Assembly (NCBI GenBank): GCA_016946835.1
Contig: JACVTC010000114.1
Coordinates: forward strand, 340,001 to 404,000
Source of the DNA: Neocallimastix lanati (nom. inval.)
Taxonomy: Eukaryota; Neocallimastigomycota; Neocallimastigomycetes; Neocallimastigales; Neocallimastigaceae
DNA length: 64,000 nucleotides
Direction of reading: 5' to 3'
Both the position numbers and the translations under genes were made by a program. Of this stretch, positions 37,711 to 62,410 are shown in pieces. The notes beneath the pieces are model-generated. The model was not told where the DNA came from. It made no database searches and worked only from the letters and a program-made list of their open reading frames with translations. Numbering within the stretch: position 1 is the stretch's first letter; every line of letters starts with the position of its first letter.

Positions 37711-38720
37711 AATTTAAATCTAAATTTATAAATAATATTAATAATAATGGCAATAATAATAATAATTATTGTTAAGAGTCTGGAGTTTATAATTATATTA
37801 ACTATATTAATACATTTTATGATAAAATGTTAACTTTAAACTATTTTAAATTTATTGTATTTATATTAAAATATTGTGGCTTATATATAAATAATATAAT
37901 AATATATTTCAATACATATATTTGAACATATATTTGAAGCTTATTTTTCATATATTTCACGTACTCTAACAATAATAATAATGACAATAATATTTATACT
38001 AATTAATAATAAATAGATAAATAAGTAATAAATAAATATATAAATAATAACAATTATAATAATAAATATTCAATATATATTAAAAATATATTAAATAATT
38101 TTATATAAATTTAGTAAAGATTATGTAATATATAAGCTTAAGATTTTCTAACTGTTGTATTAGGTCATTAAGGTTTATATTTTAAGTAATGAAAATAATT
38201 GAAATAAAATATTAAGTGGCTGATTAAAATTGGTTATAAAAAAACATAAATTAAAAAAAATTTTTTTTTTTTCATTTTAAAGAAAATTTTTAGTTTTTTT
38301 AATTATAAAGATATAATGAAATTCAAGGACTTTATATTAATATTAAAACTTTAAATTCATATAAATTTAACATAATATTTTTTTAAAAAAAGTTACTGAA
38401 ATTTATGTGCATACATTATACATATATATTTAATTAATGTAATCTTGAACTTCAAATTATAAATTTTTGAAAAAAGAATTTAAAGTTTTTGGATAAATCA
38501 TAATTAAATTATTAAAAGTATTTATTAATTTAAATAATTCGTATAAATATTTTATTTTATTTAAAATTTGTGCATAGTACGGATTACTGATAAATTCTAA
38601 AAATTTAAATTTTTAATTTTTTTTATTATTTCAATACTTTTTTATTATATAATAAATTAAAGAATTTTAATTTGGGAGATTTTTTATTAATTATAACTAC
38701 TCAAAATATAATTTAAAGAT

Positions 38721-38764
<44 letters not shown>

Positions 38765-39038
38765 GTTTATTATGCTTTAAACAATAACTATATTATGTAT
38801 TTCAATTTGTTTCGTTTCATTTAATTCCTTATTTATATAAATTGTATGATAGTAAAATATAAATATACTCTACATGAATAATAAAATAATAAATAATAAA
38901 ATAATAAAAAAATACACATATATTATCAAAATTTCTGAAATAACTTGTGTTAAATTTCATTTCAGTTATATCAATAATTATTAAATATTAAATATTAATA
39001 TTAAATAAATTCAAAAACTACTTTAATGAATATTGACT
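37711..39038. other. Gene-free AT-rich region
   Basis: A copy of the TTGTGGCTTATA ... TTTTTCATATATTTCACGTA motif pair lies at 37871-37970. A poly(T) run lies at about 38728-38760. No gene was seen. A short out-of-frame upstream ATG frame (39026-39052) overlaps the start of the next gene. Confidence 0.6.
37871..37970 (+). repeat. Dispersed motif pair, compact copy
   Basis: TTGTGGCTTATA followed within about 100 bp by TTTGAAGCTTATTTTTCATATATTTCACGTA. The pair recurs at 14055-14120 (shorter) and is spread over 12955-13225. It could be the end of an old LTR or a small non-autonomous element. Nature unknown. Confidence 0.55.
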
Positions 39039-43958
<4,920 letters not shown>

Positions 43959-44078
43959 TATATTAAAATATATATATATATAAATATAATTTCTATATAT
44001 TTTTTATATATATTATTTAAATATACATTTTAATAATAAATATTAAATCAATAAATTTAAAATTAATAATTATAATAG

Positions 44079-44840
44079 CCGTCGTATTTTAATTCAAATA
44101 TGAACTCAATACCTGAAGTAGAAGTAGTCAGAGCAAGTGTTACAAGTAGAGTGAATATATCAGAAATACCAGAATTAGATGAACATGATGAAGTCATGGA
44201 TGAAGAGAATATAGACAATATATTTGAATCAAGAGATTTTAATGAAATCTATAATCCTATAATAAATCCTACAAAAGTTAAGGCCAAATCAGATATTCAT
44301 TTATTAAATAGATATAATTCAACTCAAAAATTTAAAGGATCTCTTAATTCAACAAGTCAATTTTTACATTTACCAAAAAATCTTAAAAATAGAGTGGTTT
44401 CATCACCATCAAAATTTGAAACAAACTATTATACAATTAGTTACAGAAAAGCTATTCCCCGCTCGGAATGGAAGCCAGATAATTCTACTGATCACTGCAA
44501 AATTTGCGGTAAAAAGTTTTCATTTTTTGTTAGACGTCACCATTGTCGTCTATGTGGATATATTTTTTGTGGTTCATGTTGTCAAAGAAAAATACCTCTA
44601 ATTATTGACGATAACGATGCTAGTACTGAGAATTTTAAGAAACACCTCTATAATATGTTTAATTCTAATAGTAATTACAATACTAGTCAATCATCAGATA
44701 AATTTAGGAATTCAAGTCGAAGTGCTTCAGAGTGCTTATCATCAATTTTAGAAATATATCAAAGTAAAAACAACTTTTTAGTATGTCCTATTCAGTGCAA
44801 AGTTTGTGAAATGTGTTTCACTAAATATTATATTAATTAA
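44079..44840 (+). CDS. FYVE zinc-finger protein (PI3P binding)
   Basis: From the ATG at 44100 this is a 246-residue protein. It has a C-terminal FYVE finger: the WxxD motif (EWKPDN, Trp124), Cys133/Cys136, the RRHHCR lipid-binding motif (145-150, Cys149), Cys152, Cys157, Cys160, and a final CEMC pair (Cys236/Cys239). Between the third and fourth zinc pairs sits a Ser/Asn-rich insert of about 70 residues, longer than usual. FYVE domains bind phosphatidylinositol 3-phosphate on endosomes. The frame stays open upstream to an AG at 44077-44078. That exon would begin CCGTCG, oddly GC-rich for a leader here, and its phase matches a GTAAAT donor at 43941. The FYVE domain may therefore be the C-terminus of the preceding gene (1671 residues in total). 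Confidence 0.88.
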   Translation, partial: PSYFNSNMNSIPEVEVVRASVTSRVNISEIPELDEHDEVMDEENIDNIFESRDFNEIYNPIINPTKVKAKSDIHLLNRYNSTQKFKGSLNSTSQFLHLPKNLKNRVVSSPSKFETNYYTISYRKAIPRSEWKPDNSTDHCKICGKKFSFFVRRHHCRLCGYIFCGSCCQRKIPLIIDDNDASTENFKKHLYNMFNSNSNYNTSQSSDKFRNSSRSASECLSSILEIYQSKNNFLVCPIQCKVCEMCFTKYYIN

Positions 44841-44952
44841 TATTTATAATATTTATTAATAAGAAATAAATATTATATACTATTTTTATTATAAAACAAT
44901 ATGTATGATTTACAAATTAATATATATTAAATTTTATAAAGAAAATACACTA

Positions 44953-45000
<48 letters not shown>

Positions 45001-45007
45001 ATTTTTA

Positions 45008-45085
<78 letters not shown>

Positions 45086-45352
45086 GTATTAGTATTAGTA
45101 TTAGTATTAGTATTATTATTATTATTAAAAAAGAATAATATTATAAAGGCTTAATTAAAAATGAACAAATAATATACTTTAATACATAGTACACAAATAA
45201 ATCTACATTAAAAATTTTTTATACATAGGTGAGATAAGATACTAATAGTTATCTTACTATTAATATAGTTCATCATCATGACTTAAATTAGAAAATTTTA
45301 AAGTAAATTCAATATATTATTACACGTATTTTTCTTTCTTTCTTTCTATCTT

Positions 45353-45383
<31 letters not shown>

Positions 45384-46464
45384 TGAATATTTTTTAATTC
45401 TAATTAAGATTTCATTCTTATTAGCCCTCCTAAGCGAAAAAAGTATTTTCATTTTGCTTTTATTTTATAATGAGAGAAATTAACACAAAACCGTAAGCAA
45501 AATAAACTTCCACGGTATATTTTATTTCTAATATTAATACTATATTTATTGAATAAATTTTTTCTTAAATTTGTCAATTTTTAAGACATATATTTTTTCA
45601 ATATGTAAAGTTAAATATACTCTTACAATCATATCACCAAAACAATTACAGAATGTTGGACATTCCACTAACATAATATTCCAAAAAAAAAAAAATAAAA
45701 AAAAAAAAAAAAATAAAATAAAAAAAAAAAAAAAAAAATAAAAAATAAAAAATTGTGAATAGCGTAATTTTCTTGAGATATTCTCAAAATGAATATTTTA
45801 AAGATCATCAAAATCCATCTTTCGAAATTATAATAAATCAATAATAGAGCTGTTGAAAAATATAAAATTAATTTATTTCAGATGAAGTTTTAAAAGACAA
45901 TTTTAATAATGAATAAATATGATAAATATATATATATAAAAGAAAATGAAAAAGAATAAAAAAATTAAAATGCTTCAGTATTAATACTAAAACTTCAAAT
46001 ATATTTTATACTTATAAATAAATAATAATTATTACTAAAATCCTTTAAAAATATTTTTATGTTTGTATATGTATAATTTTTTTTATTTATTTTAAAATAT
46101 GTAATGTGTATAGTTTTTTTTTTTTTAATAATACTATATTATTTTAATACTAATAATATAAAAATTAATGATATTTATATAAATTTAAAAAAAAAAAAAA
46201 AAAAAATAAAAATTAAAAAAGATTTTTTTAAAGGCTATTATGTATTTAGATAATATCCATTAATTATGAGTTTAAAATAAAAATGAATTTATTGTATTAT
46301 AAAATAATATTTAATCGGTCATATCATCAGGTCTATTATTATATATAAATAAAAAGTTACATTAAAAATTAAATTAATATTATTAAAAGCAAATTAATAT
46401 ATTTCAATATTTTCAAATATTATATAATTCTTTTATAAAAAAAAATTAAAATAAAACTAAATAA
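44841..46464. other. Convergent intergenic region, no gene seen
   Basis: This lies between the 3' ends of the FYVE gene (plus) and exportin-1 (minus). It holds a poly(A) run (about 44960-44998), a TTA microsatellite with GTATTA variants (about 45009-45126) and A-rich runs at about 45684-45750. The portion at 45230-45870 is less monotonous but gave no readable family. Confidence 0.6.
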
Positions 46465-49400
46465 TTACTGATCATGTGGTTTAACCATTCCAGGAATACT
46501 CATAGCGTGTGCAAATTCGGCCTTTCTCTTTTCTTCTGCTTCAGCTTCACGTTCATCAAGATAAAGATCACTATTATCACCAGCAAATTCCTTTAAACAT
46601 ATTTTTATTAATAATTAAACATTAATAATAATTTTTAGAATAAAATAGTGAATTTCAGAAATATTATTAAAAATTATTATTATTATTGTAAATTATTATT
46701 ATATTATTATTACCTTTAATTGAATAAGGAAATCTCTAATATGTAATTTGAACTTGACAAAGTCCATATTTGTACTAAATAACACTGTAACAAATTGTTC
46801 AATTTGAATTCTAAAAAAAAATTTAAAAAATTAATATAATTCTAAAATATATAGTATATATTAAATTTTATTAAATATTTACTGTTGAAGATGTGGGAAT
46901 GCATTTCTTAATAAATTAGTAACATATTCCCTTAAAAATTCAGAGTTAGTCATGTTTGGATTTGATACTTGAGATGGATTATATAATGGGGCTGTAATTT
47001 TATTTGTTTCAACAAGATAAAACATTTGTGCTAAAACCATACATTGAAGCTTAAATCCTTTATAATCATTACAGTATTAATATATATATTTCAAAATTCA
47101 AAATAAATATTAATATAAATAAATAAAAAATAAAATATTATATATATAAAAATATGTTGATAAAATTTCATAATAATGAAAATAGCAATTAATTTTATTA
47201 ATTAAAAGAATAATTAACTAATATTTTAATGATAGATAAATTAAAATATATAATTTTATTTACCAGCTTTGTGATCAGTATCAGTAAGAACATAAAATAT
47301 ATCTTGCAAAATATTTAAGAAGTAAGTTTGATAGAATGCATTAGCAATATTACTATCAGTTTTTGAGAAATTAGTTAATAATTCTAAACAAATAGAAAGA
47401 CCAATATCTGCAATATTTCTCATAGTATGCTTAAATGCCCATACAATACTATCCATAATTAATTTGAACATTTGTGGTGAAAGTTGAAGAAGAGCTGGGA
47501 AGCAATGTTGATTAATAGCACGAATTAATCTAAAGAAACCATCACGGTGTTCCGGGTATTCAGAAAAGTCCTTATTAATCATGTTTAATGTACATTCAAA
47601 TACATGTTGTAAAATAGCAGGCACTTGTTCTGTAATTAATTTTCCCATTTTACCAACAATACTAGCCATAACACTTAAAACTTCTGCATCCCTAGCTGGT
47701 TCAACATTTCTTTCATAATCACCAAGAACATGTTCTAAAAGTGGTGGAATTATATTTTGCATAACTAATGGAAGATCTTCAGCTTTAGTAATATAAGTTT
47801 CACTAAGTTTTAAAATTTCTTTTTTAATAGTTCTTAAACCACGAATTCTTGGAGTGTTGGTGGCAATTAATCCTAGATTTAATTATTTATATATAAAACA
47901 ATCCAATATAAATTTAAATATTCATATAATATAAAATTATAAAAGTAATAAAAATATTTAATAATATTGTTATTATTATAATATCATTACCTTGTGTTGC
48001 TATTCCTTCAGAAATTAATTCACTTACAACCCTATAAAGACCTAACATATCCATAAATATACGGCTGTATTGAACAATAAATGAATTACCAATAGATGAA
48101 CATGCTGAAACATTGGTTTTTAAAATATTACCTAATAATTTAACATTTTCTGGGTTATTTAATACATCCACATTATTATTAGCTTGAGTCATAATATTAT
48201 CCCACTATTATTTCATAATATTTATTAATATTAAATATAAAATATATATATATATTTATAAATATAAAAAATATATATTATATTATTAACAAGAAAAAAA
48301 AAAATAAAATAAAATATACATTTAAATATATTAAATGACGTTATTAATATTTATTTGAAAAAGAAAATAAAAATTACTGCTTGGTTTGGTAATTCCATAA
48401 GTTTTTGAACTAATTTTTCCTGAATACTCTTATTTGGTTGAGCAGAAACCATATAACCAACAGCCTCATAAAAAGTTTGAACCTTTTATTATTAAAATTA
48501 TTATTATAATTTTAATGTATATACAATTTTTATTTAATATTCACAGATTTATAAAATATTATTTAATTTAAAATGAACCATTAATTAATTATATAATTTA
48601 TAGAATCTTACTTGTTGTGGTCTAAGATCTGATGTAATTTCACTAATTGATGCTATAATTTCTTCAATATATGGCATTATTTCACCAGTTTGTTGCATAA
48701 CAAAATGACGTCTACATTTTTGAGAAATTTTAATAAATGAGTCACAAGCCATATCTTGTACACCTTCGTGAGTTTCATGCATAAATTCAAATAACTTGTT
48801 AACAACAGTCTTAAGGAATTTCCAATGAGCCTTTAAAAATCTTGGATACTGACCTACAACATACATAATATTGGCTGCAACAACAGCTTTATTATCTTTT
48901 CCCCTTTTCATTTCACATAATCCTAAAAGTTCTTTAATAACTGTAACAAGAAAACGCTTTTCGGTATCCTCACTCATAGCACCACTAATAGAACCAATGG
49001 CCCAACATAATTTATTTAAGTTATCCCATGACCATTCAGAGCCATCAACCTTATTAGATTTTATTTTTTTAATATTATTTAATATATTTATAATTATTAA
49101 TTATTAATTATATTATTTTTATTTTTATTTTTATTTTTATTTTTTTTTTTATTTTTATTTTTATTTTTATTTTTATTTATCATTTATTATTATTGTTTAT
49201 TATTATAAATAAATTTTAAAAAAATGAAGTCATCTTACCTGTTTTTGTAACTTTTCAGACATAATTTCCTTGGTATCCATCATATCTAAATGAGTAAGAT
49301 AAACAAGAACTTCACGCATACTTTTATATAATGTAATGGTATCACTTTCTTTAACGAATTCTCTGACAATTTCACCTTCATCATTTTCAACAATTAAAAC

Positions 49401-50146
49401 CTATGGATATTATAAATATTTTAATAAAATAGATTATACACATATGTTAAAAACTCTAATATTTTATAATCATTTAAAATATTATTTGATTAACATACTT
49501 CCTCCGGTTTAACCATACGCTCAATCATAACTACACGTAAACTTGATAATACATCTTTATAAATATGCTTACGAAGTGATACATCATCAAGGTAACCTGG
49601 ATTCATGTTTAACAATTGCATACCAACATGTGGAATCTTTTGAATTTCCTCATATAAATCTGCAACCTTAAATAAATAAATAATAATTATTATTATATAT
49701 ATGCTATTAATAAACAATATAATATTACTCTTTAATAACATATATATAATAATAGTTACATTTTAATATAAAAAGCTTTATTTATACTTACTAATTTTGC
49801 CCAATATTCTAAACAAATCTTAAATATTTCACGATCACGAACAAGTGAAATTCTAAGAAGATACCAATGACCAGTTAACAATAATTCACGTTGAGGTTCA
49901 ATAATCTAAAAAAAATACAATTATTATTAGATGTTTATATTATATATAGATTTAACTTATTTAACTGAAATTACCTTAACATGCTCAGAGAAGAAATTAA
50001 CTAAAAATAATGCAAGATTTTGAACAAATTGTTGTTCTTCATCATTCATTTGTTCATCATACAAGCTAGCAAAATCTATTAAAATAAAAAAAATAAAACA
50101 TAAAACATAAAAAATAAAAATTTATTTGATTAAAAATTATTTAAAC

Positions 50147-50180
<34 letters not shown>

Positions 50181-52752
50181 ATAATAATAATAATAATAAT
50201 ATATTGGTACTTTCTTATTACATAAAAATAATTTAAATTAATTTGATATTAATTACCTGTATCTTTTGGAATCATATTCATAATTGAAGTGATAACCATT
50301 TCATATAATATTCCAAACTTATTATTATATTCTTCAACATTTAATGAACCAATTTCAGTTAAACATTTTAATGTTGGATTTCTAAACATTGGAACTTCTA
50401 AAAACTGAAATAAAATTAAAATTAATTGAATTTAATTATTTAATTTTTTTTTTGTATCATTTATATAATTTATTAATCATTATTAAATTATAAGATAATT
50501 ATTTATCATGAAACAAAATGAATATAAAAAAATAATAAATAAAGCATACTCTATTACGTAATATATCAATAATATTTGTTTCAAATATATAGCCTAAAGG
50601 AATCCAATTTAAGAATCTTAATAGAGTTTCCAATGTCGCACGAATTAAACTAGGTTTCTGGGCTTTTTCTAAAACTTCATGACAAAGTTGAAAAATTTCT
50701 GAAAACTCACCACACATACTATTCTTTAAATTTTTGATTTTCTTTTGAGTCATTTGTTCAGCTGAATAATCAAAGATTTCTTCACTATATACAAAATTAT
50801 TAAAATTAAAATTAAATTTGAATTGATTTATATATATATATATATTCAATTAATTTTTAATATAGTTTTTATTGATTAAAAATACAAACAAATTTCAATT
50901 TTTATAATCATTTTAATTTTATTTATTTGTTCAATAATTTTATAATTTTTCAACAAAAAATAATATAATTAATGAAATTTATTGTTATTTAATATTAATG
51001 CAATTTTATATTCATATATAAATTTTAATTATGCAAACCTAAGTAATTTTAAGACATTCATATTGTTTTCACATAAAGATAAATTGGTTTTACTTGATGC
51101 AACGATATCTGGTATGAATGTTGGCCAATTATGTGGCCATTCTTGTTTCAATATCTAGTTTATTAAAATATAAATTAATATTAAATATTAAATTTATGCA
51201 ATAAAATTATTTTAAAGTATTTTATAAATTTTATAATTCTAAAGTATATCTTACTTGAACAAGAACTAAATTTAATTTATTTAAATAAGCTCTTTCACTA
51301 ACAAGCTTTGATTCATCCGAAGAATTTTTAATAACAACAGATACAATGAAATTTTTTATACCTAGTTTAATTTTAGATTTTAATTTAATTTAAAATGAAA
51401 ATAATTAATAAAATAATATTTTATATTATATAAAAAAATTTATACTCTTACCATCTGCTTGTTCTTTTGGTAAAATCTTCCAACGAGTTTTAATTAAAGA
51501 TTCTAAAATTTGTAAAGCAATATACTAAAATTACAAAAAAAATATATATATATATAAATATTTCCAAAATTAAAATTTATCAAATTAATAATATTTAAAT
51601 ATGAAATTTACTTTAGTTTGAATAAACTGTGACTTCTCTAAAATTTGGTCTACTCTAGTCCATGAATCTGGATGTTCTTTAAATTGAGCAATAATATTTC
51701 CTGCACGTTGAGACTTTAAAAAGTTAAGAAATTATATGCACAAATCACAAAAATATTTATTATATAAAAAAAAATATTGATAATAATATTTTTTAAAAAT
51801 TATTTAAATATTAAATAAAATCATTAATCAAAATGATATATTCATTTTTAATTATGTAAATAAATTATTTTAAATATTATAGAATTTGTATATATTTCAT
51901 TAAAACTATTTATTTATAAATAAAGTAACAAATTTGATTATTAAACTTTAAATGGAAGATCATCTTTTTTTTTTTTAATAAATTATTAAAGAACATGTTA
52001 TATTAATTTCATAATAAAATACTAATATAATATTAAATGAATTTTTTTATCATAAATTTTATTCCTTTTAAAAAAATTATTGAGTATATTTATTAATAGT
52101 ATTATATATTTTTAGATTTAACTATTTTATTATTATGTTGATATATATGCATTTTTAAACTGATTGAAAATTGTAATGATCATCTCATTTTTTTATAATT
52201 TTAATTTTTTTATTGTTATTTAATAAATTGTTTTTTATGTAAGTTTAAATTAACATCTTTTTTTAAAAAAAATATATATATATATTATTTTATCTTAAAT
52301 ACTGAATTATAATATAATAATATATATTGATTTGACAAAATTTATGTAAAAACAATAATTTCAAAATATAGACTGACATTTTTAGGAATAAATTAATAAA
52401 CTCTGTAAATTTTATATATATATCAATTTATTATTCATTAAAATTAAATTGTTTAAAAATAGGGAAGGAATATTAATCATTTAAAATTTGGTTTGGTAAA
52501 TTACAAACTGATTTTTAAAATATATATATGTATATATCAAAAAAAAAAAAAAAAAATAGATATACAAATACAATAGAGTATTATAATATCCTTGTAATTT
52601 TTATTTATTTAAAAATAATAAAAATAATAAATATATATATATATATATATTTATATATAACATACCTCTGGTCCACCCTTAAAAAATGTTTCTACTGTAG
52701 AATCTAATAAATTAATATCTAATTCACGCGAAAAATCTAATATATTTTCCAT
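46465..52752 (-). CDS. XPO1: Exportin-1 / CRM1 nuclear export receptor
   Basis: A karyopherin that exports leucine-rich NES cargo, ribosomal subunits and other RNPs through nuclear pores with RanGTP. I resolve 18 exons (minus strand, in order): 52752-52666, 51713-51612, 51524-51452, 51361-51255, 51154-51039, 50784-50550, 50404-50257, 50075-49975, 49905-49792, 49666-49499, 49400-49239, 49049-48612, 48482-48378, 48204-47991, 47872-47264, 47057-46883, 46810-46714, 46590-46465. All phases agree, giving 1058 residues against about 1070-1085 in relatives. Landmarks are the start [13 protein letters not shown], the CRIME segment ([15 protein letters not shown]), the block [11 protein letters not shown], the HEAT 9-11 region ([19 protein letters not shown]), and the acidic/basic tail ending [11 protein letters not shown]. 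Cys516 in [15 protein letters not shown] aligns with the leptomycin-B cysteine of human XPO1 (Cys528). The first intron (952 bp) is much longer than the rest. Confidence 0.97.
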
Positions 52753-55700
52753 CTTTAATAAATATTTAATAAATTTATAAGTTTAATGTTCCTTTGTAAT
52801 ATTTTATTATATCATTTAACTTTATATTTTTTTTTTTAAATAAAAAATATATATATATATATATATTTAAATAATTATATTCCTTACTTTTTAATTATAC
52901 TTAATCTATTATATATGTTAAAATCAAATTATTAAATATTAAAATTAAATAATAAATAAATTAAAATAATAAAATTGAAGTATAAAAAAAGAAAATTGGA
53001 TATATTATATTTTATAAAAAAGAATAAAATATTTTTAAACTTTTTTATTTTTGTTTAAAATCAGATAAACCGTGATTAATATATTTAATAAATTAGAAAT
53101 TAATAAAAAAAAAAGTGAAAAGGTAGGTAATAAAGAGTTTTTTTTTTTTTTTTTTTTTTTTTAATCAATAATATATTTCAATATTTATATATAATATAAT
53201 ATTATTTAGAGTTTATACAATTTATTATACAGTAATTATAAATGTAATACCTAATATATAATTAAAAATTTTTTTTTTATTTGTATTAGTAATTATATAA
53301 ATTATACATTTTTATTAATTTTATTTTTATTATCTTTAAAAAAATAATCATAAAATTTATATATAATATAATTAATATTTAATGTATCATTTAATTATTT
53401 ATTTATTTATTTATTTATTTGTTTGTTTGTTTGTTTATTTATTTATTTTTTTTTTATATATTTATTAGTTTATTTATTTATTTATTTATATATGTCTAAA
53501 TTATCAAAATATTTAATAAATATAATAATAAAAATTAATTATATTACAACTTTAATTTCCAATAGTCCAATACATTTTAATATATATTAAAGTATATTAC
53601 TTGAATAAAGTAAAATTTTAAAAATTTTAGATTATGAATTAAAAAAAATACAAGTATAAATCAATATATAAAATTAATATAAAATTAATATATTTTATAT
53701 ATATATAAAATTTCTATAATATTTTAAAGAAGGAAAGAGAAAATATGCTTCGAAAAGTATACCTAGGAATAATATGTATTAACCTTTAAATTCAAGCAAA
53801 TTATTTATAAGAAGAATAAATACTTTTGGTAGTTAATACTAAATAATTTTTTGATAGAGTAAATTTGTCATGTTCATATCTATATGTAAATAATTGTTAT
53901 AAACTAAAATTATAATAATATTATTTCATATTCTTTTATTAAAAATATTTATAATTTATAATTATGTTTTTATTTATTTATTTATTTAGTTATTTAGTTA
54001 TTATTTTATTTTATTTTATTCAATCTGTACTTTACATTTATATTTCAACTATTATTTTATTTTATTTTATTTTATTTTATTTTTATTCCATCTGTACCTT
54101 ATATTTATATTTCAACTATATATTTTATTTTATTTTATTTTTATTCCATCTGTACTTTATATTTATATTTCAACTATAAATTTTATTTTATTTTATTTTT
54201 ATTCCATCTGTACCTTATATTTATATTTCAACTATATATTTTATTTTATTTTATTTTTATTCCATCTGTACTTTATATTTATATTTCAACTATATATTTT
54301 ATTTTATTTTATTTTATTTTTATTCCATCTGTACTTTATATTTATATTTCTACTATTTATTTTATTTTATTTTATTTTAATTTATTTTATTTTATTTTAT
54401 TTTATTTTTATTCCATCTGTACTTTACATTTATATTTCAACTATTTATTTTATTTTATTTTATTTTATTCAATCTGTACTTTATATTCATATTCTACTAT
54501 TTATTTTATTTTATTTTATTTTATTCAATCTGTACTTTATATTTATATTCTACTATTTATTTTATTTTATTCAATCTGTACTTTATATTCATATTCTACT
54601 ATTTATTTTATTTTATTTTATTTTATTCAATCTATACTTTATATTTCAACTTTTAATTTTATTATATTTTATTTTATTATATAAATATTTTCATTTTATA
54701 CAAATAATAAAATATGGATAATACATTTAATAATTTTAAAAAATAAAAAGAAAATAAAAAAAAAAGTTAAAATTTTTCAAAATTAATAAACTTTAAATAA
54801 TAATAAAAAATTCTTAAAAAAGTATAAATATATTTTATAATACAACCACTATTTAAATAGTAAAAATATTTTTAATAATTTAATATATTAAATGTTTAAT
54901 AAAAAGAATATTATATATTCATATAAATATATATATATATATTTCTAATATTTTAAAATTAATAATATGATAAAAAATTTGAATTTAAAAATAATATATA
55001 ATTTTTAAATGCACAAGAAAAAAATAAAATTAAAATAACAATAATAGTAATAATAAATATTTTAATAAGTCATTACAATTCTTTTTTATAATATTATTAT
55101 TTTTCTATCTTTTTATTTACTTATTTTTCCATTGTATTTTTAAATATTAGTATTAGTATTATTATTCAACTAATTATATTTTTAAGTTATAAATCTAATC
55201 CACAATTTTAATATATTTTTTTAATATTATATTAAACATTATCAATAATTAATGAACAAATTTGTTTTAACTGTTAAATTAATTAAAAATAAAAAAAATT
55301 ATAAATTATTATTAAAATATTACTATTATTTTTAATATTTTTTTATTTAAAATATATAAAAATAAATTTAAACAATTGAAATATTACTAAACAAAAATAT
55401 ATTAAAACATTATATTGAATTCCTTTTTTAATTTAAAAAAAAAAAAAAAAAACATCATAATTAGTTTGAAATACTATGACTACATTGAATGATTGATAAT
55501 TGTTTACTAATAATATTTCAGGATTGGTATACTGCATATTTAATTTTTATATTATTTATAATTTTTTTTATTAGTAAGTACATATTTAAATATTATTATT
55601 TTGTTTAATAATAGTCAATTTAATAAATTTAATTAAAATAATAAATTATAGAAAAATTTAAAATTTTATTTTATTATATTATTTTTAAATTTATCATATT

Positions 55701-56085
55701 TTATTTTATTTTTATTTTTATTTTTATTTTTATTTTTATTTTTATTTTTTTTTATTTAATATACATAATTAAAACTTTTCATTTTGTTTTATATTATTTA
55801 AAGATTAAAAGTATTAGATTATATAACATATATACATATATATATATGTAAAAAATGGTTTATAAACAATTAAATGCATGAAATTATCATTATTTATATA
55901 TAAATTAACATTTGTAAAAAATAAATTATTTAACATAAAAATTATTAAAAACATATTAATAATTTTCTTAAACTTTCATATATGTGTATTATATATAAAA
56001 TTAAATTAAAATTTTTAATTAAAACTTTATATATTATTTTTTAATTATTTTGAAGAATTGAAAAAAAAAAAAAAAAAAAAAAAAA

Positions 56086-56119
<34 letters not shown>

Positions 56120-56547
56120 GTAATAATAATAATAATAATATAATAAAATTATTAATAATAATAATTAAATAAATAATAAAATTTACAATAATGGATTAAA
56201 AATAAAGCACTAAATTAATAAAAACAAAATAATGAAAAACAAAAAAACAGATTAAAGTTTTTAAAAATTATATATAAATATTTTTTATAACATTCTCTTT
56301 TCTTTTTTTTTTTTTTTTTTTTTATTTTATTTTCTTTTTTTTTTTAGAGTTTGAAATATATACAATTGTATCAATTATATATTATATTATTATAATATTT
56401 CAATATTAAATAATATTATAATAATTTATTAAACTAAAAAGAATTAATATTAACGTTACCTTTATAATATATATACTTAAAATAATTCTTTAAAAAAAAA
56501 AAAAAAAAGATTATTCATTATACGAAGCATATAAATTAGTTCTACAA
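52753..56547. other. Divergent intergenic region with minisatellite
   Basis: This lies between the divergent 5' ends of exportin-1 and the TCP11-family gene. It holds poly(T) near 53140-53162, ATTT/GTTT runs near 53395-53490, the minisatellite at 53990-54660, TTTTTA runs near 55695-55750, and an AAT run near 56086-56130. The frame directly before 56548 is open from 56494 and could be exonic. No other gene was seen. Confidence 0.6.
53990..54660. repeat. Minisatellite, ~11 units of 45-88 bp
   Basis: Eleven copies of a core (CCATCTGTACTTTATATTTA then TATTTCAACTATTTA) are joined by TTTTA runs of varying length. Early units read CAATCTGTACTTTACA, middle ones CCATCTGTACCTTATA, late ones lose part of the TATTTCAAC block. 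This gradient suggests stepwise expansion. Shorter arrays of the same core lie at 5755-5945, about 24440-24490 and 29850-30030. Confidence 0.92.
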
Positions 56548-61981
<5,434 letters not shown>

Positions 61982-62350
61982 AAATTTTTAATAAACAAAA
62001 AAAATATTAATATAATTAAGAAATAAAAAAAAAAAAACTTTATCATACATATATCTTAATTATTCAAATATTAATCAAAGAAAATTATAATATATAATAT
62101 ATAAATAATTAATGAATAAATAAATATATTATAATATATACACAAGATTTTAATATAATGTAATAATGTGATTTAAAATATATAAACATACAGTACTATA
62201 ATAACAACAAAAGCAATAATAATAATAATATTAATAATAATATTAATAATAATAGTAATAAAAATAATAAAAAGATTTTATAATAATAAATTTATTATTT
62301 TTTTAAAATAAAAAAATTTTTTTTTCATTTATTTTATTTTTATCTTTTAC

Positions 62351-62410
<60 letters not shown>

